From Fasciolopsis buskii (Eukaryota; Platyhelminthes; Trematoda; Plagiorchiida; Fasciolidae), in NCBI GenBank assembly GCA_008360955.1, contig LUCM01009820.1, positions 248,001-312,000 on the forward strand: DNA of 64,000 nucleotides, written 5' to 3'. Both the position numbers and the translations under genes were made by a program. The first letter of the stretch is position 1; the number at the start of each line of letters is the position of its first letter. Below the pieces are notes generated by a model that searched no databases, was not told the DNA's origin, and worked only from the letters and a program-made list of their open reading frames with translations. This document shows, in pieces, positions 1 through 14,398 of this stretch.

Positions 1-1164
1 CATTCCAAACAGGAAATCCTTCAGAACAGCTGATATCCATGTTTTCATTCAGGTTGTTCATCTTGACACGAATAAAATAAGCAAAATATTTTCAGTGGAT
101 GAAACAGTGGACATGAATAGGAGAAATTTCTCATTTTAATAACGAAGATGTTCACCGTATTCAAACCCAAGACAGCATAAGTAGAGACTGGCTTTTCCGG
201 AAGAAGATACTTGCTGTGCTCCATCAGAATTTAGTGCCCGTGTTTCTTTTAGTATGGTCGTTTTTGTTCAAATTGATTCATTTTATGCGTAAGCGCACAT
301 AGTTCTTTGACTCTTTTAACAATAGTCCGCAGTCTCAGCTTCTATGTTATCCATGATACGTTTGACGTCTTGACACACTAATCGGACGGGCTATTCGCAC
401 TTTGGATATTACTACCGAAGTTTTAGAATTTGCAGCCTAAAAAACGAAAATAAGTCCATGCTTGAATTGCTGGATATCATATAAAAATAACCTAAAATTT
501 ACTGATATGCAATAGCTGGCGCGTCGGTTAGCGTCGTTTATCGACGCCTTGTTTCCATTGATGCGAAAGACATTGCCAGCGGGATCCCAAGTTGAGCTGA
601 ACACTTGGTAAGTAAAATGAGAAATCTAAAATTTTGGCAAATCTGATTGGGCAAAACCAGAGCTCGTAACCCGTCGTTTTTGAGCTTCTCGTTTCCGATT
701 CATTTCTTGTAATACAAGTTCAACTAATTTGTTTTTTTAAGTTATTTCTTGTTGAGCCGAGGGAATTTCAAATGATGCATGCTGGATGCACTTTGGCAAG
801 ACTGGGGCAGTCGACCGGAAACAACAAGACAACTTTCTTTAGGAAATAAACACCGATTTTTCGTGCAGTCAACTTCTAGAGCAATCCAAAGAACTTTCTG
901 CTTGCACTTGGCATCATTTAGCATTGATTACGATAGAAATATGTGCAATTTACGTCATTTACAGCTAACGGGTAAGCAAGATGTTTTCAACTTCCGTGTT
1001 TGGAAACACATGTGTTCAAGTACAAAAGCGTCAAAAAATTTCTAATAAGCAAACCGAAATAGTCATTCCAGTTTTAGGCTATAAAGGGTTCGTGGAAATC
1101 ATGGACAAACAGGCTAAATAGGAAAAACAGAAAGATCGCTGTGAGGTACGAAGACCTGTTGAGG
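1..1164. other. Unassigned, probably UNC13 intron
   Basis: No exon, RNA gene or element could be recognised here. An 88-codon open frame at 779-1045 on the plus strand has no motif I know and is not flanked by convincing splice sites. Because UNC13 exons follow on the same strand and its 5' part is missing from the window, this stretch is most simply intronic or upstream sequence of that gene (inference). Confidence 0.4.
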
Positions 1165-2400
1165 GATCAGTAATGATCCCCTCCGAAATTCTGAGACTAA
1201 AATTAATGTGAATCACGTCGGATAAGCAGGACAAGTGCTGATAAATAAAGTCCAACTACCAAGTTCAGTGAAGTACCAAAAATACACAAGGAAGGAATTT
1301 GTCTAGGACCCCCATTTGCACTACCTGGAACGCCAATTAAAATCGAAATGATGAAAACATATCACAAGAAATGAGCATGTAATCACTGATAATCCACTCT
1401 TCTTGGTGAAAATATCTATGACTAAAGCTAAAGAGGATGAAATCATGACCTTCTTGGAAGCCGTAGCTTTTTTCACGTCCATTAGCTTCTACTTGACAAA
1501 GCGGATGCTATAAGAAATTGTAGAGGAACGTAAACAGAACCAACAACTGGAACCAACAAATGTGTGCTTTCAAATATGCTTCAGTCTGAAGAGCACGTCT
1601 TTTGAGCGAATGAAAGGAACTCTATAGCTTCAGGGCAAAACCAATCTCCATCTCCGCAGACAACAAACGAAAACTCTGGTTGGATTTTGATTACACGCAG
1701 TCATAAACCTAGAGCGAACTGAATTACTCGTAACTTTCATTCCCATTGACGACATTTTCAAGGTTTCCACTTTCACCAAGGAGCCAATTCATGTTGAGGA
1801 CAGATACAAGTACGGTTGTAGTGACCGAATTCTACAACGTCGTGACAACTAACTAAACTGTCATATGGGAAATAGCATCAGGCCATTACAAAAAAGAACA
1901 CTTATGCTACTGCTTCAAGGAACGGGAAAAAGGAAGGTCTGATTCAAAATGCGTCTGCGCAACAAACACAAACATCATCGTCAGAAGCACGAAGCGTGTT
2001 AACACCAGAAAACGGTTGGGGAGCAAACCAAAAGGCGGGCGTTCTTGTGTTGCATCTAAGGTGTCCGTGAAGCTGCAACAAATTCACTCAATCAACATGA
2101 AGTATCAGTGACGTAGACGGCAACGAAAACCTCATGAAAAATTCGACTGAAGGTTTTGGAGCAAATAACAGATGAGACTTGAGTCGCTGATGTCCATCAA
2201 ATTAAATACAAATACTGTGAAAAATAATGCATGGGACAAACCGGAAGAAACCCACAGGCTCTAGTATTAGGGAATCAGTAGGTGCAAACCAGTGCAGTCA
2301 TCTTTCTGTAACATTTTCCTTGAAAGTCTAGGAGAACATTAATCCAACTTTGAAGATAAGATGATTGTCACTCAGGATAAAAGAATACTTTGGATATTTT
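1165..2400 (+). mobile_element. Penelope-like retroelement, decayed (RT plus GIY-YIG)
   Basis: Conceptual translation across several frames gives the signatures of a Penelope-like element. At 1261-1341 it reads KFSEVPKIHKEG followed by a GTP turn, the family's finger motif (usually LPKIHK). At 1430-1485 it reads EDEIMTFLEAVAFFTSI, where the family has a catalytic Asp in an SFDV context; here that position is Glu. A KEP..V.DRYK segment near 1770-1815 fits the C-terminal RT region. At 2205-2255 CEK, a stop codon, then CMGQTGR matches the start of the GIY-YIG endonuclease domain, which Penelope-like elements carry after the RT. Multiple stops and frameshifts show it is dead. Ends are approximate and no flanking terminal repeats were found. 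The family assignment is fairly sure; the subfamily is not. Confidence 0.72.
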
Positions 2401-5400
2401 CTCGAATTGCGGAAATCCGCAGCAAAGATCCATAAATGCTCACTTTGGCATGGACTGCGTACACTCCCAGGTACGATCACAGGAACAGTGGGAAACTGTA
2501 GCTGCTACTAAAAGTATCACATTCGGGTGACGTGTCGATGGAATCGAATAAACATGCGCCATGTGGCTTTTGCATGAAAATATATGTTCGTCAAGAACAC
2601 CGTTATTGATAAAATTAATAATGAGCCAAATTTTCGGCTACCAAGACCAAACTTTCTCAACGTTTCCGTTGGGTTACTCAATCACAGGGTCCAGTGTGAA
2701 TTTAACCCCCAAACCCGTTTCTTCTCAAAGTCATCGAAAGCCTACCACGATTCATTATGGCTTTACTGTTAGTAATGTATTAATCATTTACCCTTATCGA
2801 TCTCTGATCTCACGAGACCTTGACCACGTTGCTTGTCATACAGAACAATAGAGTGAGGTTTGAAGTTAGCTGTTCATTTAGAGTCGGTGGCTGGTTTCCT
2901 AATATTAGTTTTGTGTAATCAGCTTGTGTTAGAGGCCCATCACTCCAAGGGGTTTCAGATCAGTCCATGACCGCAAAGTTAGGATCACGATCCATTTCTT
3001 TAGTACAATGTGGCACAACGAGACAAAGGTCACTGCCTATATATTGGGATACTACAACTATTAATACTACGTACCGTTATCAAACTGTTGTGCTATCTTA
3101 TGAAGGGCAACCCCGGGCAATGTCCATGCACGTTGGTGACCCCTTATCAGTTAGCGTGATCTAATCTTATTCACTGTCAGCTACCCAGCAAATACATCAT
3201 TTGGTATCGTATCTTCGGATGAAATTAACGAACCAAAATAACATTATTTCGTTCTTTCTTGGTTGTAAGTTGCCCTCAATCTCTATGATGGAAGGGTTGC
3301 TTCTGACATTCTGTATAATTTCATTGAGGTGTACGGAAGTTAGTTTGCACGAAACCTGATCATGTTCATTACACGTGATCCCGTCAGGCATTGATTGGGA
3401 CAGACAGACACAATGTAATGCGTGACAATCTTACACGTTTATGATAGTTAACTGCCTCATTCTGACCTTGGATCGTTCAAAAAATGTCCAGCTTTTGATG
3501 AAAGAAAGCAATTGAGCAAAGCAAGTCAGCCCCTGTTTGGTGGCAAGCTACGGATCGGTCAGTAGGATACTCGCAGACATGGAAGTGGACCGTATTATTG
3601 GATCACAATCGGGAGCGAACCTTCCAACAGCAAAACGCGCATACTATCCAAATAAACAAAAGGATTGTAAATATTGATGACCTAAAGTTCACTGTCAATC
3701 GTTTTCACATAAAATTTGGATCAGCTAAAAACCAAACTTTGGTGGAGCCCGCTGCTAGAACACTACTCTTAGTTTCAGCTACCAACATTGAGCTATTGTG
3801 ATAGCTACTTTGGTGGTATTCTTTTCAGACCACTGATTTTGACATAGAAAACATAAATCTGGCATTATGCAACCTGTATTGGGATAGAAAAACGATGGCC
3901 CTTAGCAGTCGTGCTGGCTGATTGTTGCCAGTTTGTGACAACCCACAGTTACGACAGATTCTATCGTGAAACAGTAATCACGGATCGCATTTGGTGTGTT
4001 AGACGGTAATTACCCTTTACCATGGGTGCTATTCATTATGGTATTTTAGAATCCTGCATGTTTCTGCTTTCTTCCTAGTATCACAGCAACAAGTATCCCT
4101 TGCGACTTAGTAATCATGCAATGTGATCCTTCTCGATTTGTGGTGGCGAGGTAGATTCAGACGGGTAATTTCACGATGCCAATAACAACTAAGTTTCACA
4201 AACAAAAATTCACTTAGACGATAGTGAAACGAAAGCTTCAAAACTATATTTTAAAATGGGAAAATACAATGGTAACGAAAATAGTTCTAGTTTTCACGAT
4301 GTAAAATTGTTCCAGCCTGTAACATTCTAATTTTGTTGGTACGGAATGTGTGATCAACTTTTGCTGACTATTAGCAGTTCCACTGGTATTGCCCCACCAA
4401 ATGTCGGGGCTTTTAGGGGATACATCAAATGCTGATAAAAAACCAAACTCAGCTGGGGTATAATCTTTAAAAGAACCTTGTTATATATGTGAAGCAAAGA
4501 GTTTTCGTCCACGACGTTACAATATTTTTTGCTGAGGTATCGAATCTAGCAGCTCCCCCCACATTCGTGTAGGAAAAAGTAGCATCCGTTAGATAATTCT
4601 ATAAAGATATTTTGGGTTGCTTTCAGTTACTCTCAGTACTGCAAGAATCTGTTAACTAAGCTACAGAACGAATAAAAATTCCGTTCTCCCGAAAAGGCGT
4701 CAAAATGCGTCTCGGCTATTTAATGAAAGTCCCGAAAAAAAACATTCTAACTAAAGCACTCCTGAGTCAGTAGTATGCGCTGTATACTGATGTGTGGACA
4801 AAGTTGCTTGTGAAACACTCTACCAAAACAATAATTTTTGTACGCCGTTAGGGATTCAAAAGAAATTCTGACGTCAAAACATATTGCTTTCTCATCAGTA
4901 TCGCCAAACTTTCTTCCGTTACTCAATCCCGGTCGAGACCGAGTAGAAAGGTTTAGAAACGGCCCGACAGCGTAGACCTCACAGTTAAAAATCAGTTACT
5001 TTTAGACGCATTATTCTCCGGAAGATTGTGTTTAATCTTTTTCCCGGAACACAATGGAATACCACATGGCTTATTTACAAAGATGAAATTCTCCTGCTTG
5101 AATCTCCTTGAACTGTTTTTCCAAAGTACAGTGATGGGGACAGAATGTTTCCCACACCATACCGAGTGACAAAGGAGGTTTAACCTCGTCCACGTATACA
5201 TAAACACATACCCCAGAATCAAGACGAAAAAGCATTTGTGTAGCGTTACCTTTGTCTTCCTGGAACTTAATCCATTCAGAATTTTAGGTAGCTACACCCT
5301 TGATCTCCCTCACCTCGTTGCTACCTACACTTGACTACTATTCACTTTATATTGTCAAATTCATGCTTGTGATAACAGACGGTTGAGTTTTACGATAGAA

Positions 5401-5595
5401 CTGTCCGATTGTGATCGACCTAGACTAGGATTTCTTTCAGTTAAACTGGTTTGCTAATTGCGCTGTCCCTTATGCATCCGTTAGTTTTTTTTTGTTGTTG
5501 TTGTTCTGCAGTTAACTAGTCCGTATCTTTCACTTTCGTTAAATTTTATTATTATTGCTCTTATTCCTGTTTGTGTATGTCGATTTGTAAAACAG
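2401..5595. other. Unassigned, probably UNC13 intron
   Basis: No recognisable exon was found. Open frames such as 2561-2851, 3598-3801 (plus) and 4992-5222 (minus) are short, lack known motifs and lack good splice boundaries. The left part (2401-2850) could be the tail of the Penelope-like element. A short T-rich and (TTG)n tract at 5484-5506 precedes the first visible UNC13 exon and sits in its likely branch-site and polypyrimidine region. Confidence 0.4.
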
Positions 5596-5740
5596 TTTGG
5601 AAGATCGAACCAACGATCGGCTCACCGCGCTCCAGGGTCGTTTGAATGAGGCGGTAGACAAGCTGGTCTCGCAGCTTACCACTCAGTTTGAGGCTGGGGT
5701 ACGTACTCACGTTCGTGAGTGTGGACGTCTGTTGCAAAAG
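5596..5740 (+). CDS. UNC13: UNC13/Munc13 exon, MUN/MHD2 region (first visible exon)
   Basis: This 145-nt exon begins with one base completing a codon and then encodes 48 residues, LEDRTNDRLTALQGRLNEAV at the start and THVRECGRLLQK at the end. The pattern of a helix with N..L..LQ..LN.A.D.L, then a TQF segment and HVR..G.LL, matches the part of the Munc13 MUN domain leading into MHD2. The acceptor is AAACAG and the donor is AAG|GTAGGT. The exon is GC-richer than its surroundings. Upstream exons (C1, first C2 domains, most of MUN) are not visible in the 5.6 kb to its left. UNC13 acts at presynaptic or secretory membranes, where MUN helps open syntaxin to start SNARE assembly. An open frame on the opposite strand (5561-5860) is a shadow. 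Confidence 0.88.
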
Positions 5741-8451
5741 GTAGGTGAATCCGAATGGATTGATGCGTGAACGTGCCACACCGTTTATTCGTTCACTTCC
5801 TGACATTCTGGTCATTTCATCCAGGTGCGTGTTCGTGTGTATTTGGTTGTACCTTTGCATGTGTACAGTTCAGAACTAAGAAAAATATATTTTTAATGTT
5901 CTTTCTGGTCGCTGTGCATGGGAAGACAGCTTTACAGTTCTACTAACAATCCGTCAACGCTGTACCATACTGAAGGAGAAAAAATCCGCAACCTACTGCC
6001 AGATCAACCAGTTATTATGGTTATCGTGTTGCCGACATTCTTCTAAGTTGACAAAACGAATTACAACATTGGTGTAGTTCGAAAGTAAACCTTTGTACCT
6101 TTGGTACTCTAAGGTTTGCGATGTGATGAACTTAGGCAAACGCGGAAAGGTTTTCAACACATTTGACTGACTCTGGCAAGACACTCAATATGAGGGCGCT
6201 GAATTCGAATCGTAACAGCGTCGGTCAGTTAGAAACTCAGCGACCTTCAACTGGCCACGACCCCTTTTGGATACTACTTTACGGCTATTCTCTATTACTC
6301 TAAGGATTGAGTAATAATAATGGTGTAATACCTCTAAAGCTTCGACATCAAATATCCACGAAGCAGGCCAAATTCACCAGCATTTAATTCACGACAAATG
6401 CTGTCTTCTTACATATCTAAATTTTATTTTTTTCTTTCGAAAACCCGAAAAAGTCAGAAGTTTCATTCGATCCAGTTGCTGCTACGTGGCTAATCATCTC
6501 ACTATTAGTCTGAGTTTAGATGTGATCAAAACCAGATGGGGTAACTTCTAAAATTTACCGTCCCATTTCATTATTAATATGACGAAGCATATCATTTATC
6601 TACCTTCGGTTTAAAACTCTGCGATGTGAACGCTATGGCCATCACCGATAGTGATATATTTCGTTCGGTACTATCAGTTTCCTTGTTTTTACAAGGGATA
6701 TGCCGGGTGTAAGAAAAAGGCCTCTTCCTTTAGATGAATTATGACATAGGTTCAGTATCATCGGTTTAGGATATTGCAGTCCAAACCCAAACGTAGTTTT
6801 ACGTTTGTCTGACAGAGCCTTCTGCAGACTGGTTCAAAATGGTAGGCGATTAACGAAGCCCCTCTTCCCAGGGGGCAAAAGAACGAGCGGAAGTAACCCC
6901 TTCTACATTGGACACTTTTTATGAGCTCATTATTCCATTAAGATCTGTTCGCCAGGCCATTGGGCCTCTTGAAGTAAAAACCAACTGGCTCAACGAACAA
7001 TTTTCGACTAGCAAATTGCGTTAGGTATAAACACCGGCAATGAGTTGAGGGAAAACAATGGAAACTAAACATTGCAATAGATAAATCAACATTTTCTTTA
7101 TTCTGTCTTGATCACCAAATGTGCTTTGTGGGAAAACAAACAGGAACACAATGACGGTTCGGTGCATGCCTGCGGAGTTGTTTAGTTGAAAATTAGAAGG
7201 AACTGGTTTGGCGTGATGACCTCGTCAGTGATTGAGCTCACATAGAATTTCTAAACTAGCCAATATTAAAAATCTAATATTTATCCCATACTAACACAAA
7301 ATATCTGCGTCATTTTGCATCAGCACTAAAGAACCGGTCATCGGGTCTGCGTTAACGAGAGCAGTGCTTCTAAAGTCGATGCGATGGTGCGATAACGTTT
7401 CGCAAACACGTGATTTGTGGCTCAAATCGATAAGTGCACGTTCCTAAAAGCAGAGATCCTCGTGGCTCGGCAAGATGAGTTCTTTCGGATTTTATTTACC
7501 TAAAACGCTTGGAATAACAATGCAACATAATGTCATGTAGCTTTTCTGATTGTTTTCTACAGCAAGTTTCACGTTAAAGTGAACTTCAAGGGAGGAGTGA
7601 CAGGTTTTGAATGGCAACTACTAGGCTATTAAATTGAAATAATTTACCACCCATTCTTTGTTGATTCCAAACGTCTTTTGTGCCGCACCTTTTGGAAGGA
7701 TTGGCGCTTAAAACCGTTTTTGAAGTGTACGGTGTATCGGTCTCTATCCTTCTATTCGTTATAGGTGGTTTCCAATCCAGTCGGTAACCGCTGACACCTA
7801 TAGATCACTCATGACTTGCCTTTTTGCTATTCTGGTGCATTCATTCATTATATTGCAGTTTTTGGCATGCAACTGGGTAGAAATATATGCATCAGCAGGG
7901 TAGTCTAATTGGAACCTTCCTTTTGTCAATACTGTTTTATTCTGAGAAAGTCACCAGTTTACAACGGCTTTCCTAATTGTACATAAATATAAATATATAT
8001 AAACACCACTCTGCATAAATGATAAACACAAAGGTGTCTGTATCACTCAGTTGGCTCTAATCGATAATATGGCTTTGGGTGCACCCTTACCAGTCTGATT
8101 AAGGAGTGGTGTATTTTCACTTATCTGAATCTATTTTTCACTTGATCAAAAGAAAAACTGAAATTCGGTAAAATTGGACCTTTCGAATTTAAACAAGCAC
8201 TTAGAGGTGTTGTGAATATCCCCAGAATTAATAATTGAAGTTCGAATGCTGTGATATACTTTACGGTGATATTCTGAGAGTTTCTAAGAATGAAATTTTA
8301 TTGAAATGCTCATATGCAACCTTAAAACACAGTCAGCTGGCCAGCATTTCTCTACACAGATCAGGTTGCGTTGGTTACACACCACTTAAGCTGACTTCGG
8401 GATGAATGTGATCAAATGGTGTGACAAATTAAATTGGCATTTTCACTATGA

Positions 8452-8551
8452 TTATCTTCATCATCCGCAACATCATCCTCCAAATCATTTTCATCGCAAT
8501 TCTCGCCACCACCATCATCATCATTATCATCCTTCTCATCATCATCCTCGC
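8452..8551. repeat. Imperfect TCA/ATC trinucleotide tract
   Basis: A run rich in ATC, TCA and CCA triplets with interruptions; it creates a low-complexity, Ile-rich open frame on the plus strand (8448-8648) that should not be taken as a gene. Confidence 0.75.
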
Positions 8552-11500
8552 TGTTGAGTCTTCACGGTACTTATCAGCAGATGTTTACATCCGTGCACAT
8601 CCACATGCCTGCTCATCAGCCAGTAGCACATGCAGCCGAGCCTGTTGATTGTTAGCACCTTGTGAATTCAATTGGTTATCGATGATCCATAAGTCCTCCT
8701 ACACTCATCATATCATCTGTTCCTCCTAGGTCAGCAGATGACGTTAAGACGTAATCCTGTCTGACGTCTGATTTCCCCGTCTCCGTGCGTCACGATAAGG
8801 CGAACAACCAGCGAGCGAGGAAGGAGCTACACCTGAAACCTCTCACTGAGAACATTGGTGTACATGGCTGCTGAGTTTTCCTGCATATCGCACACACGGA
8901 CTCAGTAATAAAGCCCAAGGCTTAGCCATAGCCGCAACATCACGTACAAACTGCTGAAGCTTCAGCTGAATCTGGAATACTGAAGTGATTTTTGATTTTG
9001 TCAAGTCACTTAATCTCAACTTAACCGAAAGAGAAGGATTTAGGCAAGCTAAGTTTTCCGGGAACACAAACTACCAATATAGTGGGCTGGATAGAAATGT
9101 GGTTGCTGACTACCAACGCAAGATGGATCGTGCATTCCTAAGACCGAATGACTATGAGACCCAAAAGAAACTAGAATGCAAGCGGTAGACATCCGGTTAG
9201 CATTTTCTTGGAACACAGATCGCCCATATAATCTTTAGCCGGCTTGTGCTATGAACATGGAGCTTATCAGCAAATCGAAGTTCATTTCGTTAAGCGCGCC
9301 CGCCCAGAGTTTACGAATTACGTGTGAGAAGTTCAGGTTGTTGACTCGATGGCCCCAGAGATATGACCATAAATTCTTGGATAACAATAAAACGTTATTC
9401 AAAACAATCCGATATTTTTGACGACCTTGTGACTGTTGAATACTGTGTGCATCCCAGTCCCTCAGGAAGAGCACACCTCATCACCGGTTTGATATTTTCT
9501 AGTCCAGCTAAATGCATTTCAGATATGCTCAGTTTAAAACTGTGATCATTAGACAATGCCAGACCAATATTCAGATCACGACATTTTTGGGAACTGACTG
9601 GACTTTCGTCATTTTGCCTCCAAGTGACTGACTGAACCGTGAGTCTCACTGTCCAGTCCTTGTCAGTGGAAAGAATGTTAACTCAAAGCTTGCGTATGTG
9701 TATGCTGACAATAAGTTTTGGAATTTACTTTTTCCTCTCTAGCAGGTTGTTTTCTTTATCTTGGCCCATTCCATATCTGCCGTTGTCATTCCATTGATCG
9801 GTCTGCTAGATCGCGCTGACTGTCGTTCGCCGCTTCTCTACCTTTCTCAGCACTAGCCTGATTAGTGTGCTCGCAGTCCTTTTGGTTCCTTGACTAGTTC
9901 AGAATTGGATAATCGTGTAGTGTCCGTTGCTTGAGCAGCTGATTTTGTTCAAATTCATTTTGTTGTATCTCCGCCGGATTGATGCCTGTTTCGTTGTCAG
10001 TTTGGCAGTCGCGGCTAAGTTGATTGGACTGCGATGATGCTGGGCCTGAGTTTCACTGACTGACCATAGTGGTGATTTATGTCTGTAGTACCCGAACATT
10101 TAAATTGTTTCTGTCGTAATTAATAAATTTGCTTCTGCCTTAAAATTCTTGATTGTTCACTTGAATAACCATGACATCCGATCTAAGCAATCGCAGTAAA
10201 CTTGATTGCACAATAGGATACGTTCTACTTGCCACAGCCGTGTACTATTTCGTGGTACGAATAATACATTGAGAAGGAACTCATCGGAGCACCAAACCGA
10301 GTTATCCGGATTGTTGGCACAATTAACCGGTTGATAGTTTTGGTTCCTGTTGCAGTTAAATCGCTCGTTTTTCCGCAGATGTCTAGGTTGTTAGTCTGAC
10401 TTGAAGTTTACGGTTAGCCGATTTATAATCCATCCTTTTACAGCCTTCATTTTCTGTTTCGTCACCGAAACTGAAATGTTCGTCGTCATTAATATCATTT
10501 TAATTCTTGTTAGTGATGGGGATTCCTCCCAACACTTTACGAGGCGACGGCTAAATACTCTGTCGAAATTTTCACCGACTGGCCTTCTCAGCAACTAGTA
10601 AACAAAATACAGCAGGACAGATATTCTAGCGGGATTGATGGAAAAACTTAATGTAGCTTTTCAGAGATCCGTGACGGTGCATCGTGGATTAGTTGCTCCA
10701 TGACTACCAGAGATGATCATCTGGCATTCGGATTTAAGCCTAGTGGGGAAACAATAATTTGGACAGTAGAATTCATGGGTACACCCTGGGGGAAGCCACA
10801 CCAAAGCTCATATAGTTGTAGGAAGACTCCCCTCTTCGGTTGTGATATTGACGATCCAAAAGAAAAATTTTGAAAACTCTGGCAATTTTGCTCCAATTGC
10901 CGCCATCAAGCTGTCTCTGGAAGTGAGGGGACTTCCAGGTTAAGCTGTTGCCGTTTCTACACGAAAGCAGTCTGGCTGGAATGATTCCAAGTAGCGAGCG
11001 ATTATTAAGGAGCCGATGATGATGGACGATCTAAGCAAAGCAATCATGCATTCAGCAAAATGTTCGCCTCAATGATTGGTTTGCCTCCGCACGGTGTGCA
11101 CCTTTCTTCCTTACGGCAGTTCTACTAGTAGATTTCGTTGTGATAAGCTGATTCCACTAAAAGGGTGCGAATAAGAAAACCCCACCGGTTGAGTAAAACT
11201 TCATTGTTAAGTGATACCTGTATTCATCTAATGGATGAGTCAAACTACTCAGTGAATGTGACCGTAACGTCTCACTCGGTCTACGGAGGCCCGCGTAAAT
11301 TATCAACATGGTGTTCAGGTGTCGAGTCCTCCCAAATGTTGGGGCTCTGGGCATTGGAATAAGCTATTCTCCTCTGTGACCGCAGAAGCAGTTCGTTCAG
11401 ACAACAAAGCTGCATTAGAGAGAGCATAGTTGAACTAATCACACCTACTTTGGTGGCACAGAATTTAATCCGTATTACGTATATGCACATCTTCAATCTT

Positions 11501-12425
11501 GACTCATTCATTTCACCGCGCAGTACTGATTCCTTATTCCAGTTGGTTTAATCATGTTTATTTCGATCTAAGGGTGCGGTTATGAATCACTGAAACAAGC
11601 CTGTTTGCTGCTTGGTATTATTTTGGATTTTTTGACACTGAACATGGTTTCCCACAAGCCATTATCGGCCAAATGTGTTCGGCGTGTTGTTTGTAAGCTG
11701 CGGTTGCATAACATGGATTTCAGTGAACATGCTCTAGACATCGTGAAAATCTCGTTGAAAGCAACTTTTAGTGTACCATTTCTTTTTGTGCATGAAGGTT
11801 TATTGACTCATGGGATTGTTTAAAACAAATCCGTGCGGTGACATCACGCGTTAAATGTTTGCTGTTGTGGACTCTGGATTTCTGTTTCTGACAAGAATTT
11901 CCATCAAAATCCCATTGACAAGAGGTCCGTGTGTTTCTGATTTTTTCTGTTACATTCACCGGTCAAAAATGCTGTTTAAGTGAAATGCCTATCATTTTCA
12001 GACTGCCATCAGGGATAGGGAAACCGGTAGCTAGGGTCCTAAAAATTAGTGATAAGTAGACACGTAAGGTCTCAGTAAATAAGGCATGGCAACGAGCCGG
12101 GCTCCGCAAAATTGCCAGTTCTTGTCCAAAAGAACGGCTGATCTGAATTTCGAAGCTTTGACTTTTAGAGGTGGGAAATCCGTAAAGACTTCTAGATTTG
12201 CACTCTAGTGATCACTCCTGGAAGCATAGTACTCGAGGAAAATTCCCGTAAGTAGATAATTACGTCATTCTGGTTAGTATTGGCGTGCATCTCTCCACAG
12301 TCGTCAGAAGAATGAATGGTTTAAGTTTTACTGCGGAATGAGTAACAGAATTAAGGATGAATTTTACAGGAGTATATCTTCAAAAGCTAAAGGTATTACT
12401 AGTCTTGATGCAACTAACACATGAA

Positions 12426-12446
12426 ATATATATATATATATATATT
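12426..12446. repeat. (TA)n microsatellite
   Basis: Uninterrupted alternating TA of about 21 bases inside the large UNC13 intron. Confidence 0.9.
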
Positions 12447-14398
12447 TAGACAGACAGATCGTCGTACATAATTCAATTTTAACAATGCTGATACAGTTAC
12501 TTGATCTTGTTCGTTTCTTAAACGCTGAAACATTTAAGCGAGAGTTTGGTTTCCGAAATCATCTGTAATTTCAACTCACAGTAACACAACAGGTAGGGTC
12601 TGACGACTTCTCCGTGTTGAAGGAGTTGCTCGATGGTGTCAGATTTGAAGCCTACCACTTCAAACCCTAGTGTTTTCGACTGGAAAGTACTTGGTGGAAA
12701 ACAGCGGTAGTCGGGCTCTTTTCATTCTTGCTTGTGCAAACTCGGAATCCGAAGTCGACCGCCAATTTTCCCGATAAGTACGGATTCTGGATGCATTGAT
12801 TCTTGTGTTCCATTTGTTTACGCAAGCCATAAAATCCGCCTGCGTTTTTGAATCCGGAAATCAGTATTATTACCCGGATGCAAAAGTTTTTATGGCACAC
12901 AATCTTTTCCGCCATTTCGACATTTTCGGAACTTCAGCAGTGACTCAAATCTTCCCATTTTGATAGTTAATATGTATTCAGCGCTGAGTAATTTCTGTGT
13001 CTAAGCCATCGATGATCCATTGATGACCACTTATATATATTTAACAATTAATTTGTGGAACGTGTTTACCACTATATCGAAAAATCTCGTCTTTGTCAAA
13101 AATTTAAGCAAATTTCCAGTTTAGCCATTCGTAATAAACCTGTTGGTCACTTGAGATTACACCTCCACACGCAGAGACCATTCTTCGATCTTTTCTTATC
13201 TGCTGTTTTTGACTGACTATCTTCATGCTGTAAGTTTGGCGCTTAAACTTTTGGCCAAATTAGACCCAGGAAACATCAGGCAGGATTTCCATTCAAATTA
13301 TGACTTAGCATTGGGCACCTCCACAGTGGCATCCAGAGCTTGGACCCGACTGTTTCATATGGAAATCTCTTGTGTTACTACTCTGCCACCCATCTACTGT
13401 TCGGGGCAGGTCAGAAATGCCGAGTTAATTTTATAGATGTCATTCTCAGTGAAAGCGTCATTTTTCGATACTAAGGCAGAAACGGTAAACAGCCAAATGA
13501 ATGCAGGCGAATGTCTCCCACTAGGTTCAGTCTACTCCTGGGGATCGGTAACTATCTCCATTTAGCCTATTTGGCATTAAATTTTCACATATATCTCCGA
13601 AGTACTTACGAGCCGTGGTCGGAATCGATAGTAGTTTTGGTTGTTTTAATTATGGAAATGAAAATCTACTTAGGCTGACGAAATGACATCATGAAGGTGA
13701 ATAGGCAAACCACTGCCGTTACATTTAGCGAACTGCGTTCACTTAATCAACCGTTCATCGGATTTGGCTAGAGTTAGTCATGCACTTTTATTCGATCTTG
13801 GATTCAAGTCGGTTGATGACAACCGACCGAAATTAAAGTTACAACATTCTGTCGCTCTGTTCGCATAGGAATGTGAAAAAGTAGTTGCATAAAAACATTT
13901 CACGTTGTAGGCAATACACAACTTGAGTAGGATTGTTTCAATTAACTGAACAAAAATATTTAAGTTTTACCATAGAGGTTTGGTCACGTGCAAAATGGAA
14001 ATTCTCGAAGATTGCAATATCACAACACACACTGAAACGAAAGTAATTATGTGACCCTAACCATGTTGTATTTTGAGCTAAACCTGAACGTTACACTTGA
14101 GTTCAATCTGATACACAATCAGTACTAATGTGATCGTCTGTAGCCTGTACGACAAGTTTTGAGTTACTAGCGAAGGTTCTAGTGGAAATCGAAAACCAAA
14201 ACTTCACTGGTATATCTCAGCGAGATTGTAAATTCTACAGGACGAAACTCAGGGTAGACTGAGGACTGTTAAACACTGTGGGATATGCAAGGAAGTTGTT
14301 GATCCAAACTGTTTTGCTGATTGCATTTTTTCCTGCCACTATCTTAGTTTTAAAGAACACCTATGGATTTCAGATCTCCCAATATGTACGGGAGAGTC

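Noticed and set aside
5561..5860. 99-codon minus-strand frame
   Set aside because: Shadow of the first visible UNC13 exon.
8448..8648. Ile-rich 66-codon frame that looks like a membrane peptide
   Set aside because: It is produced by an imperfect ATC/TCA repeat.
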